Source: Gammaproteobacteria bacterium
GTDB lineage: Bacteria > Pseudomonadota > Gammaproteobacteria > PIVX01
Reading direction: 5' to 3'
Assembly: GCA_003353785.1 (NCBI GenBank)
Contig: PIVX01000006.1
Coordinates: 45,001 to 109,000, forward strand
Length of the DNA stretch: 64,000 nt
A model generated the notes under the pieces. That model was not told the DNA's origin. It saw only the letters and a program-made list of their open reading frames with translations, and searched no databases. A program made the position numbers and the translations under genes. Position 1 is the first letter of the stretch. Each line of letters starts with the position of its first letter. Of this stretch, positions 36,558 to 46,682 are shown one piece after another.

Positions 36558-37802
36558 CTAAATAGTAGGCTGTGAACTATTTTGTAAACTTGCTTGGAAC
36601 TCTTGTGCTTTTTCCAGAAATTGTTCACTCTCTAGATTTGGCACTTTATTAACCAACTCTCGAGCTTTTTGGATAATCTCAGGATCAATATTACTATTTT
36701 CTATCGGAGGAGGAGGTTTAATATCTAACGACAAATTATATGGATCTGCCGATAGCTTCTGAGCAAAAAGAACTCCTGCAGCAACCATATAAGGATCTCC
36801 TTCAAATTTAAGGATATCTCCTCTAGTTACCTCTGTTTTCACCATATCTATCATTGTTACCATTAATCTAGTGTTATGATCACCAGGATTATCACCAGAA
36901 ACAAGCTTGGCATTATTAGATGGTAAAAACGATCCTTCTTTTGACACTGTAAAACATTGACCACTATTACTAGTTTGTTTAATACCATCTGCTTTATTTT
37001 CAGGAAGTTGATTAACTTCTTGCATACTGTTAGGAGCAGATTTAGCTATATTATTTTTTACCGTTTCAATATTATAATTATCCTTAAATTTAAGCTCATT
37101 ATTACCTGTAGACTCAAAAACATCTGAGTTATAGGGATTAAATAAATAAAATTGCTGTGCCTCCTGCTCATTACTCGATTGAGTTGTAATACTGGCTGTA
37201 ATAACAGAAGGCGTTTCAATATTGATCTTTTCTAACTGATTAGGATTCAGGGCCTTATTCGAATCAAATTTCTTCTCATAAATGTTTCCTTGTCCATCAC
37301 TATCAAACTCGACCTTAACATCTTTATATTTTTTATAATGATCAGGTTCAAATTTAAATTCAACATCAGTGTAGTCTATGTTCGTTGGAACGATTGGTAC
37401 TTCCTTAGAATCCAGAGACAAAATAGATATTTTGCGTTTCTCATTAAGCTGATTAAAAACATCTAAAGCTTTCTTTTGATTTCTACTTTGCAGATAATCG
37501 TCCACTTCAGCAATTTTTTTAATAACATTAGCTAATGTCTCATATAGTGATTCTTCGTCTAAATGGGCATCATATATGCTCTCATTATAGCTATTATACC
37601 CTGGAAATTCATCAATGTTATCGCAATCTTCAACCAATAACTCCGAATCATCGTCATCATGGTTAAACTTAATTACATCTAAATAATTAATATAACTATC
37701 AACGGCTTGTCGAAATTTAATATTTTCTGGATCATTCGATAAACTTTGGATATCTTGATGATATTTTTCAAGTCTTTTTATTTCGTCTTTTCTTAACTTC
37801 AT
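36558..37802 (-). CDS. Acidic hypothetical protein, 414 aa
   Basis: No family recognised. Soluble, no signal peptide or membrane segment. The N-terminal part is helical and very acidic (about 1-130, including DDDDSELLVEDCDNIDEF). The middle is Asn/Ser/Gln-rich and probably disordered (150-300), and a small helical region follows (305-405) with a PPPP turn. No Shine-Dalgarno sequence is visible. Its place beside the inverse-autotransporter pair and its composition would fit a secreted effector, but this is speculation. Confidence 0.6.
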   Translation of the reverse strand: MKLRKDEIKRLEKYHQDIQSLSNDPENIKFRQAVDSYINYLDVIKFNHDDDDSELLVEDCDNIDEFPGYNSYNESIYDAHLDEESLYETLANVIKKIAEVDDYLQSRNQKKALDVFNQLNEKRKISILSLDSKEVPIVPTNIDYTDVEFKFEPDHYKKYKDVKVEFDSDGQGNIYEKKFDSNKALNPNQLEKINIETPSVITASITTQSSNEQEAQQFYLFNPYNSDVFESTGNNELKFKDNYNIETVKNNIAKSAPNSMQEVNQLPENKADGIKQTSNSGQCFTVSKEGSFLPSNNAKLVSGDNPGDHNTRLMVTMIDMVKTEVTRGDILKFEGDPYMVAAGVLFAQKLSADPYNLSLDIKPPPPIENSNIDPEIIQKARELVNKVPNLESEQFLEKAQEFQASLQNSSQPTI

Positions 37803-38030
37803 AAATATATTTAAAAATATCTTTGCTAGCTTAATTTAATATTATTTAAATCATTCAATAAATTTTTGATTTTTTTACAATATTTTTCAAATATTACTAT
37901 TTTGGTTAATTCCAAAACATCCTGACAAGTAATTCAAGTACGTCGATACAATTATAACCATGTATATTTATAACCTTGTAACAACGCAAAGAACTTGAAA
38001 GTAAACCTACAACTGGTCATAGATATTATC

Positions 38031-38291
38031 TTAATGGATAGTGGCATTATTGATCATACAATTAGTTAAGATCTTTAATGATATCTCCATACCCACATCT
38101 ATACCATATTTATACTGAAAAGTTTCAATTAGTTCAATAACCCATTCAGGCTGATCACATTTAATTTCTAAACAATTATCAACAACATATTCATAGACTT
38201 CTAGCTCATCACCATCGTTAAAGTCGATATACTTATCGATAATATCCTGAGCTACTAGCAAATCTTTATTTTTAGTAGGCCAACTTTCCAT
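38031..38291 (-). CDS. Small acidic hypothetical protein, 86 aa
   Basis: 86 residues, strongly acidic, probably helical, with no signal peptide. A GAGGG ribosome-binding site at good distance from the ATG supports expression. No family was recognised. The repeated pattern of D/E with aromatic residues (IDKYIDFNDGDELEVYEYV) is noted. It lies about 230 nt upstream of the 414-aa orphan on the same strand. Confidence 0.6.
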   Translation of the reverse strand: MESWPTKNKDLLVAQDIIDKYIDFNDGDELEVYEYVVDNCLEIKCDQPEWVIELIETFQYKYGIDVGMEISLKILTNCMINNATIH

Positions 38292-38414
38292 AAATGCCCC
38301 TCAAAATTAACAATATATTAATAAATATGGTGAATTTTTAGAAAATTACAAGGAAAAAATTCATCGACTAACTTATATTGATCACATTTAGTATCGATCA
38401 CATAAAAAGTTAGC
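38292..38414. other. Intergenic region
   Basis: Part of a 520-nt gap that also holds repeat copy D and the rpe promoter. No gene was seen. Confidence 0.3.
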
Positions 38415-38545
38415 TATCTATATTAATATGTTTTTTTATTATACATGAAAATTTAGCTTATCGATCTGGTATCTCCACAAATCATATTCCTATTCTTATT
38501 ACTGCTCAAGAGGCCACCCTTCTTTTAGTAAGGTAAAAATATCAA
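38415..38545 (+). repeat. Dispersed repeat family, copy D (diverged)
   Basis: Head ATCTATATTAATATGTTTTT and tail CCCTTCTTTTAGTAAGGTAA match copy B head (ATCTACATTAACATGGTTTC) and tail (CGCCTTTCTTTTAGCAAGGG). The middle is shorter and diverged. It is oriented toward rpe, about 270 nt downstream. Confidence 0.55.
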
Positions 38546-38777
38546 ATATAATATAGTGCTATATAGGTTACTAGATCCGATATAGGAATAGCTTTCTAAT
38601 AGTGCAGAATATTTTATTAAGTTATTTAATATGCACAATCATTATTGTAATTAAGCAAATTAAAAAACAACAACCAGATGTTTTATGCTTTTATATTTTA
38701 GCAAAAATGGCGTAAAACTGCGTCATTTATCACAAACAGCGGTCACTCACACAGAATGATATCGTGCGCTAAATAGC

Positions 38778-38806
38778 TTTCTATAGAAAAACAATCATGC
38801 TAATAT
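38778..38806 (+). promoter_or_regulatory. rpe promoter, leaderless geometry
   Basis: TTTCTA (38778-38783), 17-nt spacer, TAATAT (38801-38806) with an extended TGC. The predicted +1 is 38813, the A of the rpe ATG. There is no Shine-Dalgarno sequence. Confidence 0.6.
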
Positions 38807-38812
38807 TAAACA

Positions 38813-39475
38813 ATGCAATATAAAATAAGTGCTTCAATATTATCAGTTAATTTTGCAAATCTTGGTAAAGAAATAGATGCTTTAATTGACGGCGGAACCG
38901 ATAGTATCCATCTTGATGTTATGGATAATCATTATGTTCCTAATCTAACTTTCGGATCTGATTTTTGCAAAGCTATTCATCAACACTCCCCAAAAATAAA
39001 TCTTGATGTACATATAATGGCATATAACATAGATCCTTTAATTGCTAGCTTTGCTGCAAACGGAGCACATAGCATTACCATCCATCCAGATCAAACAGTA
39101 CATTTACACCGCAATATCACCGAAATAAAACAACATAATATTGTCGCCGGCGTAGCTTTGAACCCAGCTACGCCTATTAACTCAATCGAATATATTTTAG
39201 ATGAAATTGATCAAGTACTAATAATGTCTGTTAACCCAGGATTTGGCGGCCAAAAATTCATTACTAGCTCCCTAAAAAAAATAGAGAAACTTAAAAATTT
39301 AATTACTCAGAAAAATCATGATATATCCATTGCCGTTGATGGCGGAATTAATCTTGACACAATTTGCTCTATAAAAGATGCTGGAGCTGATATTTTCGTG
39401 ATAGGCAATGCAATCACTAATACAGATAATTACTTAGAGACTATTCAAGAATTTAGAACACTACTTTCAAGATGA
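38813..39475 (+). CDS. rpe: Ribulose-phosphate 3-epimerase
   Basis: 220 residues, TIM barrel. Motifs are ISASILSVNFANLG, HLDVMDNHYVPNLTFG (catalytic Asp and His), VLIMSVNPGFGGQKF and IAVDGGINLDT. It interconverts ribulose-5-P and xylulose-5-P in the pentose phosphate pathway. Promoter geometry suggests a leaderless transcript. Its stop overlaps the pabA-like start by 4 nt (ATGA), so the two are coupled. Confidence 0.96.
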   Translation: MQYKISASILSVNFANLGKEIDALIDGGTDSIHLDVMDNHYVPNLTFGSDFCKAIHQHSPKINLDVHIMAYNIDPLIASFAANGAHSITIHPDQTVHLHRNITEIKQHNIVAGVALNPATPINSIEYILDEIDQVLIMSVNPGFGGQKFITSSLKKIEKLKNLITQKNHDISIAVDGGINLDTICSIKDAGADIFVIGNAITNTDNYLETIQEFRTLLSR

Positions 39476-40050
39476 TCCTTCTGATTGATAACTATGATTC
39501 ATTCACTAACAATATAGCCAGCTACGTTGCGATCCTAAAAAACAGAATCACTATTATAAGAAATGATGAAATATCTTTAGATGAGATCCGAACTCTTGCA
39601 CCAAAAAAAATAATATTGTCCCCTGGTCCAGGCGATCCTAATCATGCTGGTATTACTTTAGAGGTAATTAATGAGTTTTATCAAACTATACCTATCCTTG
39701 GCGTGTGCCTTGGACATCAAGCCATTGGCCAGGCTTTCGGTGGCAGCATTATTCATTCAGGAAACTTAATTCACGGTCAGGCAGTTAAAATAAAACATAA
39801 TGGCTCAACATTATTTCAAAATATACCTTCGCAATTTAATGCAGTAAGATACAATTCTCTAACTATAGATCCAAATTCCCTACCAGGATCTTTAGAGCCC
39901 ACCGCATGGTCTAAAAACGATAAAATAAATTCTTATGAGCTTATGTCTATTAAACACAAAAAATTTCCAGTGTTTGGTGTACAATTTCATCCAGATTCAT
40001 ACGGTTCAGAATTCGGTATTGAGCTAATAAAAAACTTCTGCACAATATAA
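39472..40050 (+). CDS. pabA: Glutamine amidotransferase, PabA/TrpG type
   Basis: 192 residues, class I glutaminase. Motifs are LLIDNYDSFTNNI, LSPGPGDPNHAG, nucleophile GVCLGHQAIGQAFGG (Cys about 79) and QFHPDSYGSEFG (His about 168). The triad acid is Asp here (HPD), where the family nearly always has Glu (HPES). It supplies ammonia to chorismate for 4-amino-4-deoxychorismate (folate) or anthranilate. No trpE or pabB partner is in the window, so PabA versus TrpG is inferred. It is coupled to rpe. Confidence 0.88.
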   Translation: MILLIDNYDSFTNNIASYVAILKNRITIIRNDEISLDEIRTLAPKKIILSPGPGDPNHAGITLEVINEFYQTIPILGVCLGHQAIGQAFGGSIIHSGNLIHGQAVKIKHNGSTLFQNIPSQFNAVRYNSLTIDPNSLPGSLEPTAWSKNDKINSYELMSIKHKKFPVFGVQFHPDSYGSEFGIELIKNFCTI

Positions 40051-40053
40051 CAA

Positions 40054-40083
40054 TTGTTTATAACTTGCTAAATATGGTATAAT
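40054..40083 (+). promoter_or_regulatory. speD promoter
   Basis: TTGTTT (40054-40059), 18-nt spacer, TATAAT (40078-40083) with extended TGG. The start is near 40090, with GGAG in the 17-nt leader before the ATG at 40107. Confidence 0.6.
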
Positions 40084-40106
40084 TTTTTAGCTTCGGAGTC
40101 AGTTTA

Positions 40107-40895
40107 ATGCACAATAGTTATGCAAAAAATCCTATAACTTTACATGGGTTTAACAACCTAACAAAAACTCTGAGTTTCAATTTATATGACATATGCTACG
40201 CAAAGAAAACTGATCATAAAAAAGAATACGTTAAATATATTGATGAAGCCTATAATGCCAAAAGATTAACTAAAATATTAACGGAAGTAACAGAAATTAT
40301 CGATGCAAAAATATTGAATATCGCTTCTCAAGATTATGATCCAGAAGGAGCAAGTGTTACCATGTTGATTGCTGAAGATAACTATAAAAATTCTGTAGTT
40401 TCTCATCTTGATAAAAGTCATATAACCGTACATACATATCCAGAAATCCACCCAGACGATGGGATCTGTACTTTTAGAGCAGATATTTCAGTAACAACAT
40501 GCGGAGAAATATCACCACTAAAAGCACTCAACCATCTAATAGATAGTTTTGAATCTGATATTGTTATTCTAGACTATATAATTCGTGGATTTACTAGAGA
40601 TACCACCGGACATAAACATTATTCAGATCATTCTATTCACTCAATTCAGGATTTTCTTATACCTAAGACCATTGAGCAATATCAAATAGTCGATGTAAAT
40701 GTATATCAAGAAAATATATTTCATAGTAAATTGATACTCAAAGAAACTTTATTAGATAATTACTTGTTTGGTAGCGGTGAAGAAGACTTCTCTAAGCAAA
40801 TATTGAATGATATCAAAAAGAAATTACGTCACGAAATGCTAGAAATATTTTATGGAAGAAATATTCACATTGGTAATCTTCATGATATAGGATAA
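40107..40895 (+). CDS. speD: S-adenosylmethionine decarboxylase proenzyme, class 1A
   Basis: 262 residues, matching the long E. coli SpeD (264). The self-cleavage site is in [13 protein letters not shown], Ser104 becoming the pyruvoyl group; flanking motifs [20 protein letters not shown] and [14 protein letters not shown] agree closely. It makes decarboxylated SAM for spermidine synthesis. No speE lies next to it, unlike E. coli. A clear extended -10 promoter and a GGAG site precede it. It overlaps ubiB by 16 nt at the 3' ends. Confidence 0.96.
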   Translation: MHNSYAKNPITLHGFNNLTKTLSFNLYDICYAKKTDHKKEYVKYIDEAYNAKRLTKILTEVTEIIDAKILNIASQDYDPEGASVTMLIAEDNYKNSVVSHLDKSHITVHTYPEIHPDDGICTFRADISVTTCGEISPLKALNHLIDSFESDIVILDYIIRGFTRDTTGHKHYSDHSIHSIQDFLIPKTIEQYQIVDVNVYQENIFHSKLILKETLLDNYLFGSGEEDFSKQILNDIKKKLRHEMLEIFYGRNIHIGNLHDIG

Positions 40896-42430
40896 GTTAA
40901 AGCTAGAATAGTAGCTAGACTAAAACCCAGCAAGAAATACAACCACTTTTTAGTAGAATCAACCGTCTTATTAGTCACAGCATTTCTCTTGATATAATTA
41001 TATTCATTGATATGAGTTAACGTATCATGCAATATACCAGGTAGTTTTGGTAAAGTAGTTAGACACTCAAATATTGTCTCAGTATTTCTCAATGGATTAA
41101 ATTCATCTAGCATTCTTTCCATCTGCCATTTTTCAAAATATTTCTTAACAATCTCCCAAATATTTAATTCTGGGTAAAGTTTTTTGCCTAAACCTTCAAT
41201 AGTAAATAAAGTCTTTTGAAAGAGCAATAACTGGGGCTGGATATGCATATCAAATTTACGCCCTACTTGCAATAACCTTAATAATAAATAGCCAAATGAA
41301 ATATCTTTTAAAGGTTTATCAAAAATTGGCTCACTCAGAATACGTATCTCATCAGCAAAATCCGCTAAATCAACATCACCCTCTATCCAGCCAATTTGTC
41401 TGTGAAGATATGCAATCCTATAAAAATCTCTTTGAAAAAAAGCCATAAATATTTTAGCCATATACGTCTGACTTTTTATATCCATGCTCCCCATGATACC
41501 AAAATCAACAGCGATATATTTAGGATCTAGAGGATTTTTATATGACACAAATATATTTCCTGGATGCATATCTGCATGAAAAAATCTATCCCGGAAAACC
41601 TGAGTAAAAAATATCTCTACCCCTTTTTCTGCAAGCCTTTTTATATTAATCTGGTGTTTCTTTAATTTTTCCAGATCTGTTATTGAGATCCCATGTATCT
41701 TTTCCATTACAATTATAGATTTTCTTGTCCATTGCCAATAAATTTTTGGAACATATAATTGATTAGAATCTTTAAAATTTCGTCTTAGCTCTGATGCATT
41801 AGCAGCTTCTCTGCCTAGATCTATTTCATTAGCTAAAATCTTTTGTAATTCATTCACCACTTCTAACATTCTAAATCTTTTACTAGACTTAAAAATTCTA
41901 GTAATTATCTTTGCAGAAAATCTCATAACTGTAATGTCTTTGGCAATTTGTTGGTGTATATTTGGTCTTAATACTTTTATAATAATTGACTCTCCAGATA
42001 GAGTCTTAGCAATATGAACTTGGGCAATCGATGCTGAAGCTATTGGCTCATCTACAAAATTTTTAAAAATCTTTGTAAGTTTAACTTCCAAAGATTTCTC
42101 TATGATTTTTTTGGAAATATCTGCTGGAAATGGTTTTACTCTATCTTGTAATTTAGTCAGCTCTTTGACTATATCAAGAGGAAATAAATCTGGTCTAACT
42201 GAAATTAATTGTCCTAATTTAATAAAAATAGGCCCTAATTCAGTAAAAGCTATTCTTAAAGCTTCACCTCTAGAATTTGGTTTACTGATCTTACTATATT
42301 TAGGTAATATCTTAGTCACCCACCTAAACATCCATAATAAAGTTCTACTACCATACAGCACATCTAATTTGAGATGAGAGATTATCAAAACTATCTCAAA
42401 TAGTCTGAATATTGGTTTAAAATTTATCAC
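40880..42430 (-). CDS. ubiB: UbiB, ubiquinone biosynthesis ABC1/ADCK-family atypical kinase
   Basis: 516 residues. The KxGQ motif [16 protein letters not shown] (about 70-85), A-rich nucleotide loop [22 protein letters not shown] and DFGIMG are present, with two C-terminal membrane helices. The family helps extract or present quinone intermediates to the Ubi enzymes. The start is GTG at 42430, 17 nt after ubiE. In E. coli ubiJ sits between ubiE and ubiB; here it is absent. Confidence 0.94.
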   Translation of the reverse strand: MINFKPIFRLFEIVLIISHLKLDVLYGSRTLLWMFRWVTKILPKYSKISKPNSRGEALRIAFTELGPIFIKLGQLISVRPDLFPLDIVKELTKLQDRVKPFPADISKKIIEKSLEVKLTKIFKNFVDEPIASASIAQVHIAKTLSGESIIIKVLRPNIHQQIAKDITVMRFSAKIITRIFKSSKRFRMLEVVNELQKILANEIDLGREAANASELRRNFKDSNQLYVPKIYWQWTRKSIIVMEKIHGISITDLEKLKKHQINIKRLAEKGVEIFFTQVFRDRFFHADMHPGNIFVSYKNPLDPKYIAVDFGIMGSMDIKSQTYMAKIFMAFFQRDFYRIAYLHRQIGWIEGDVDLADFADEIRILSEPIFDKPLKDISFGYLLLRLLQVGRKFDMHIQPQLLLFQKTLFTIEGLGKKLYPELNIWEIVKKYFEKWQMERMLDEFNPLRNTETIFECLTTLPKLPGILHDTLTHINEYNYIKRNAVTNKTVDSTKKWLYFLLGFSLATILALTYPIS

Positions 42431-42446
42431 ATAGAACTCTTACTTT

Positions 42447-43205
42447 TTATTTATATGCCAAATGCATACTTACTATACCAAAGGTCATATTCTCATAGAG
42501 ACAAGTTGAGAAACCAGAGCGCAAAATATCCTTCATTAACTGTCCCTGATCTGGGTGCATTTGAATCGACTCCACAAGATACTGGTAACTTTTCCGATCG
42601 TTAGCAATTACATCGCCAAGCCATGGGATAATATTGAATGAATACCAATTATATAAATCTTTAACCATAGGATCAGCTGCTGAAAACTCTAATACCATAA
42701 GTTTGCCTCCTGGCTTTAGTACTCGATAAAATTCTGCTAACGCATTATTGATATTAGTAACATTGCGCAAACCAAATCCTATTGTAAGACAATCAAACAT
42801 ATTATCAAAATAAGGTAATCTCTCTGCATCAGCCACTGAATAATGAATATTGCCAACAAACCCTGAATTAATCATATTATCACGACCAATTTCAAGCATA
42901 TCCTTTTGCAAATCTAATAAATACAAAGTCCCAGTATTATGAAGTTGATCAGCGATCTTCATTGCAAGATCTCCAGTACCAGAAGCTACATCTAATACCG
43001 TACTATCAGGTTGAATATTGCAGCATTGAATACTAAAGCTTTTCCAGAAACGATGCATACCCAAAGACATGATGTCATTCATTAGATCGTACTTAGGAGC
43101 AACTGAGCTAAAAACATCAGCAATTTTTTCCAACTTATCTTTAGAATATATTTTATCGAACCCAAAATAAGATAGGTTATCATTTCCTACATTACTCTTG
43201 CTCAT
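42447..43205 (-). CDS. ubiE: Demethylmenaquinone/2-polyprenyl-6-methoxy-benzoquinol methylase
   Basis: 252 residues, as in E. coli (251). Motifs are VFSSVAPKYDLMNDIMSLGMHRFWK, SAM-binding VLDVASGTGDLAMKIA and GFGLRNVTNINNALAEFYRVLKPGG. It is the C-methyltransferase of ubiquinone and menaquinone synthesis. AAGGA precedes the ATG. It lies between the small gene at 43218 and ubiB, in an apparent hslV-hslU-orf-ubiE-ubiB transcription unit. Confidence 0.96.
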   Translation of the reverse strand: MSKSNVGNDNLSYFGFDKIYSKDKLEKIADVFSSVAPKYDLMNDIMSLGMHRFWKSFSIQCCNIQPDSTVLDVASGTGDLAMKIADQLHNTGTLYLLDLQKDMLEIGRDNMINSGFVGNIHYSVADAERLPYFDNMFDCLTIGFGLRNVTNINNALAEFYRVLKPGGKLMVLEFSAADPMVKDLYNWYSFNIIPWLGDVIANDRKSYQYLVESIQMHPDQGQLMKDILRSGFSTCLYENMTFGIVSMHLAYK

Positions 43206-43217
43206 GTGAGTTTATCC

Positions 43218-43475
43218 TTAATTAAAGCTATTCGTTATATCCAACAAATCTGTCCAAGTCAAAATAAAATCTTCTTTCGTAGAAAAACCTATCTGAATTC
43301 CATTGTCTTGTTCTTTAATCGAGACTAAATATTCTTTCTGGAGGATTTTTGTTTTGGTAAGTTCATTATAGAAATAGTCTATCGGTATCATCGCTTGCAA
43401 TTTATTTATTTCATATTCGATAAAAATTGTCTTATCATGATGTAGATATCTGAATTCCTTAGGCCTATCTATCAT
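43218..43475 (-). CDS. Small protein between hslU and ubiE, possibly a diverged DUF971 member
   Basis: 85 residues. Many gammaproteobacteria carry a DUF971 (gamma-butyrobetaine hydroxylase N-terminal-like) gene immediately after hslU. This protein has the right size and place and a compatible start ([19 protein letters not shown]), but lacks the usual LR..SPSAEV core, reading [10 protein letters not shown] instead. It overlaps hslU by 4 nt (ATGA), so it is translated with it. Function is unknown. The DUF971 link rests mostly on context. Confidence 0.6.
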   Translation of the reverse strand: MIDRPKEFRYLHHDKTIFIEYEINKLQAMIPIDYFYNELTKTKILQKEYLVSIKEQDNGIQIGFSTKEDFILTWTDLLDITNSFN

Positions 43476-44821
43476 AAAATATATCTGGATAAATCATCAT
43501 CTTGAACCAAACTAGATAAATGATCATCTACATACTTATCATCAATTACAATTTCTTTGTTTGCCTGATCAGAAGCACCAAAAGAAATTTCATCCAGCAA
43601 TTTTTCTAAAACTGTTTGTAATCTTCTAGCTCCTATATTTTCAGTTTTTTCATTTACTTTCCACGCTGATTTGGCAATATTAGCAATACCACCATCCGAA
43701 AATTTTAAATCCAAACCTTCAGTTTTCATCAGTTCATGATATTGCTTAGTTAAAGAAAAATCTGGCTCTTTCAATATTCTTTCAAAATCCCCAGCAGTTA
43801 ACGCTTTTAGCTCAACTCTGATTGGAAACCTTCCCTGTAACTCTGGGATCAGATCAGATGGTTTCGATACATGGAATGCTCCAGATGCTATAAAAAGAAT
43901 ATGATCCGTTTTAATCATTCCATACTTAGTAGAAACCGTTGAACCCTCTACCAACGGTAATAAATCACGCTGCACCCCTTCTCTTGATATATCACCTCCT
44001 CCATGGCTATCAGCCCTTCTGGTAACTTTATCAATCTCATCAATAAACACTATCCCGTTTTGCTCTACCGACTCAATAGCCTGAGACTTTAAATCTTCAT
44101 CATTGATTAATTTGCTAGCTTCTTCTTCTTGCAAAATAATTTTAGCCTTTGATATTTTCATTCTATTAAGCTTTGTTTTATCTCCGCCAATATTCTGAAA
44201 CATATTCTGTAATTGGCTAGTCATTTCTTCCATCCCAGGAGGTGCCATGATTTCAACACCAATGGGAACAGCAGCTATATCAATCTCAATTTCCTTATCA
44301 TCCAACGAACCAGAACGTAGTTTATCGCGGAATAATTCTCGAGTAGCAGAATTATCAACTGAATTATTATCTAGTGGCTGGTTAACAAATTCCGTTTTAC
44401 TTTTAGGAACTAGCACATCTAAAATTCTTTCTTCAGCAGCTTCCTTTGCCAAATGCTCAACTTTCTCTATGGCATTCTCTCTGGAGATCTTAATTGCTAT
44501 ATCCATTAGATCTCTAATAATTGACTCAACATCTCTACCTACATACCCTACTTCAGTAAACTTTGTTGCCTCAATCTTTAAAAATGGTGCATGAGCCAAT
44601 TTTGCAAGTCTTCTAGCTATTTCTGTTTTGCCAACTCCAGTAGGACCTATCATTAAAATATTCTTTGGCATAATTTCATTGCGTATTTCTGCATTTTCAA
44701 TTTGCATTCTACGCCATCTATTACGCAACGCTATAGCAACAGAGCGTTTTGCATCATTTTGACCTATTATATACTTATCTAATTCTTGTACTATTTCTCT
44801 TGGGGACATTACTAAATTCAT
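43472..44821 (-). CDS. hslU: ATP-dependent protease ATPase subunit HslU
   Basis: 449 residues. The AAA+ core has Walker [16 protein letters not shown], Walker [11 protein letters not shown], the pore motif GYVGRD and the C-terminal [13 protein letters not shown] that docks into HslV. It unfolds substrates for HslV in the cytoplasm. AAGAGA precedes the ATG, 9 nt after hslV. Confidence 0.97.
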   Translation of the reverse strand: MNLVMSPREIVQELDKYIIGQNDAKRSVAIALRNRWRRMQIENAEIRNEIMPKNILMIGPTGVGKTEIARRLAKLAHAPFLKIEATKFTEVGYVGRDVESIIRDLMDIAIKISRENAIEKVEHLAKEAAEERILDVLVPKSKTEFVNQPLDNNSVDNSATRELFRDKLRSGSLDDKEIEIDIAAVPIGVEIMAPPGMEEMTSQLQNMFQNIGGDKTKLNRMKISKAKIILQEEEASKLINDEDLKSQAIESVEQNGIVFIDEIDKVTRRADSHGGGDISREGVQRDLLPLVEGSTVSTKYGMIKTDHILFIASGAFHVSKPSDLIPELQGRFPIRVELKALTAGDFERILKEPDFSLTKQYHELMKTEGLDLKFSDGGIANIAKSAWKVNEKTENIGARRLQTVLEKLLDEISFGASDQANKEIVIDDKYVDDHLSSLVQDDDLSRYIL

Positions 44822-44830
44822 ACATTTCTC

Positions 44831-45373
44831 TTATTTTATAGATATTTCTTCAATTGAAAAACAATGATTACTGTAGATACATATATCCGCAGCAATTGAT
44901 AAGCTTTTCTCAACGATTTCTCTAGCATTCAATTTTGAATTCTCAAGTAAAGCTTTTGCTGCAGATTGAGCAAATGGTCCACCTGAACCGATGGCAACAA
45001 TTCCTTGCTCTGGTTCTAAAACATCACCATTACCAGTTATAATTAAGGAATTTTTTTGATCAGCAACTGCTAATAATGCTTCTAATCTACGCAAAATTTT
45101 GTCAGTCCGCCAATCCTTAGCAAGTTCTACAGCAGCACGCATTAGATGTCCTTGATGCACTTCGAGTTTCTGTTCAAACCTCTCAAACAAAGTAAAAGCA
45201 TCTGCTGTTCCTCCAGCAAACCCAGCCAATATTGATTCTTTGTATAATCTTCTTATTTTGCAACCATTTGACTTCATAACAGTATTGCCAAATGTCACCT
45301 GCCCATCTCCACCAATAACTACATGCTTCTTGGTTCTTACAGATAATATTGTTGTACCATGAAAAACTTCCAA
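44831..45373 (-). CDS. hslV: ATP-dependent protease peptidase subunit HslV
   Basis: About 180 residues starting at TTG 45373, chosen because AGTGAGG lies just upstream and the resulting [13 protein letters not shown] matches the MEQFHGTT start of Coxiella/Legionella-type HslV. A GTG 12 nt upstream would overlap that ribosome-binding site. The catalytic N-terminal Thr (residue 7) is exposed after removal of the propeptide. Other motifs are [14 protein letters not shown] and [17 protein letters not shown]. With HslU it forms the two-ring protease. Confidence 0.96.
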   Translation of the reverse strand: MEVFHGTTILSVRTKKHVVIGGDGQVTFGNTVMKSNGCKIRRLYKESILAGFAGGTADAFTLFERFEQKLEVHQGHLMRAAVELAKDWRTDKILRRLEALLAVADQKNSLIITGNGDVLEPEQGIVAIGSGGPFAQSAAKALLENSKLNAREIVEKSLSIAADICIYSNHCFSIEEISIK

Positions 45374-45403
45374 AATATACCTCACTAAATTTTAGACTTG
45401 TGC

Positions 45404-45432
45404 ATTATATCGCAAAAATATCAGTCTTTACA
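45404..45432 (-). promoter_or_regulatory. hslVU promoter
   Basis: On the minus strand, TGTAAA (45432-45427), 17 nt, TATAAT (45409-45404); start near 45397. No sigma-32-type CCCCAT -10 is visible, although hslVU is heat-regulated in E. coli. Confidence 0.5.
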
Positions 45433-45529
45433 GTCTAGCAAAGTATAATTGATGACAATACTCAACAAAAATTTATCAATCTAAGTTTGATTGATAATAA
45501 TTCTCTCACTCAATCATGAAAACAAGCCT

Positions 45530-45558
45530 TTGACTAAAAACATACTTATAATTATCAT
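45530..45558 (+). promoter_or_regulatory. midA-like gene promoter, leaderless geometry
   Basis: TTGACT (45530-45535), 17 nt, TATCAT (45553-45558); the predicted +1 is near 45565, two bases before the ATG. No Shine-Dalgarno sequence. Confidence 0.6.
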
Positions 45559-45566
45559 CTTTAAAT

Positions 45567-46673
45567 ATGTCAACGAGAAAACTAATAAAAAATAAGATTT
45601 CTAATAAACTCATAACATTTGAACAATTTATGAGACTTGTTTTGTATGATCCAAATTATGGATATTATAATTGTAAACAAAATATTTTTGGACATAACGG
45701 AGATTACATAACTGCTCCTGAAATATCACCATTATTTTCCAAAATAATAGCATGTCAATGCCGTGAAATATTGCAAGTAACTCACGGCAATATTTTAGAA
45801 TTCGGTGCAGGCTCAGGAAAAATGGCTGCAATAATCATGCAAGAGTTGACAAATTTTAATTTGGCTCCTAATAAATATCAGATTATAGAACTTAGCCCAC
45901 AGTTAAAACAACTCCAAAGAAAAAATATCCTGTCAATTTGCCCAGATCTTATCAATAAATTCGAGTGGCTCCCAAGACTTCCCGACAATCCCTGGAATGG
46001 AGTTATCCTTGCTAATGAAGTACTAGATGCCATGCCAATTCATAGATTTCATAAATCAGAAATGCTCCAGGAATATTACGTAACAATGAATAATAATGAA
46101 TTTAGCTGGAATTTAGGTGATATCTCCAACGACAATTTTATCCCCTATATCCAAAAAATTATTGATGAATTTCTAGTAGATGTAAAAAATTACGATATTG
46201 AAATAAATTTCTATCTAGAAGGATGGCTAAAGTCTATTTTCGATTTGTTAGATCAAGGCTCCATAATAATTGTCGATTATGGATTCCCTAGTAACGAATT
46301 TTATCACCCTGACAGAAGTACCGGAACATTAATGTGCCACTATCAGCATACAACCAATAGTGACCCACTAATCAATGTAGGACAACAAGACATCACTGCC
46401 CATGTTAATTTTAGTCAGTTAGCTGAACTTAGTTACCAATTAGGATTTACTATAGCTGGCTATACAAACCAAGCAACATTCCTGTTAAACGCTGGTATCC
46501 TAGATTTAGTAAATACAACTAATAATATCCAACAATATTCTGACAACCAACAGATCAAACTTTTAACATTACCCAGTGAAATGGGAGAAATCTTTAAAGT
46601 TATGAATCTTAGTAAAAATATGGCTATAACACCAAGTGGTTTTAGCCAGTTGGATCTAAGACATACCTTATAG
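45567..46673 (+). CDS. MidA/NDUFAF7-family SAM-dependent methyltransferase (DUF185)
   Basis: 368 residues. The DUF185 pattern begins near residue 17 (FEQFMRLVLYDPNYGYY), then GDYITAPEISPLFSKII, SAM-binding ILEFGAGSGKMAAIIMQE and ANEVLDAMPIHRF. The mitochondrial homologue methylates an arginine of complex I; the bacterial role is not settled. It is transcribed alone, with a promoter whose start point nearly coincides with the start codon. Confidence 0.88.
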   Translation: MSTRKLIKNKISNKLITFEQFMRLVLYDPNYGYYNCKQNIFGHNGDYITAPEISPLFSKIIACQCREILQVTHGNILEFGAGSGKMAAIIMQELTNFNLAPNKYQIIELSPQLKQLQRKNILSICPDLINKFEWLPRLPDNPWNGVILANEVLDAMPIHRFHKSEMLQEYYVTMNNNEFSWNLGDISNDNFIPYIQKIIDEFLVDVKNYDIEINFYLEGWLKSIFDLLDQGSIIIVDYGFPSNEFYHPDRSTGTLMCHYQHTTNSDPLINVGQQDITAHVNFSQLAELSYQLGFTIAGYTNQATFLLNAGILDLVNTTNNIQQYSDNQQIKLLTLPSEMGEIFKVMNLSKNMAITPSGFSQLDLRHTL

Positions 46674-46682
46674 TAAGACTAC

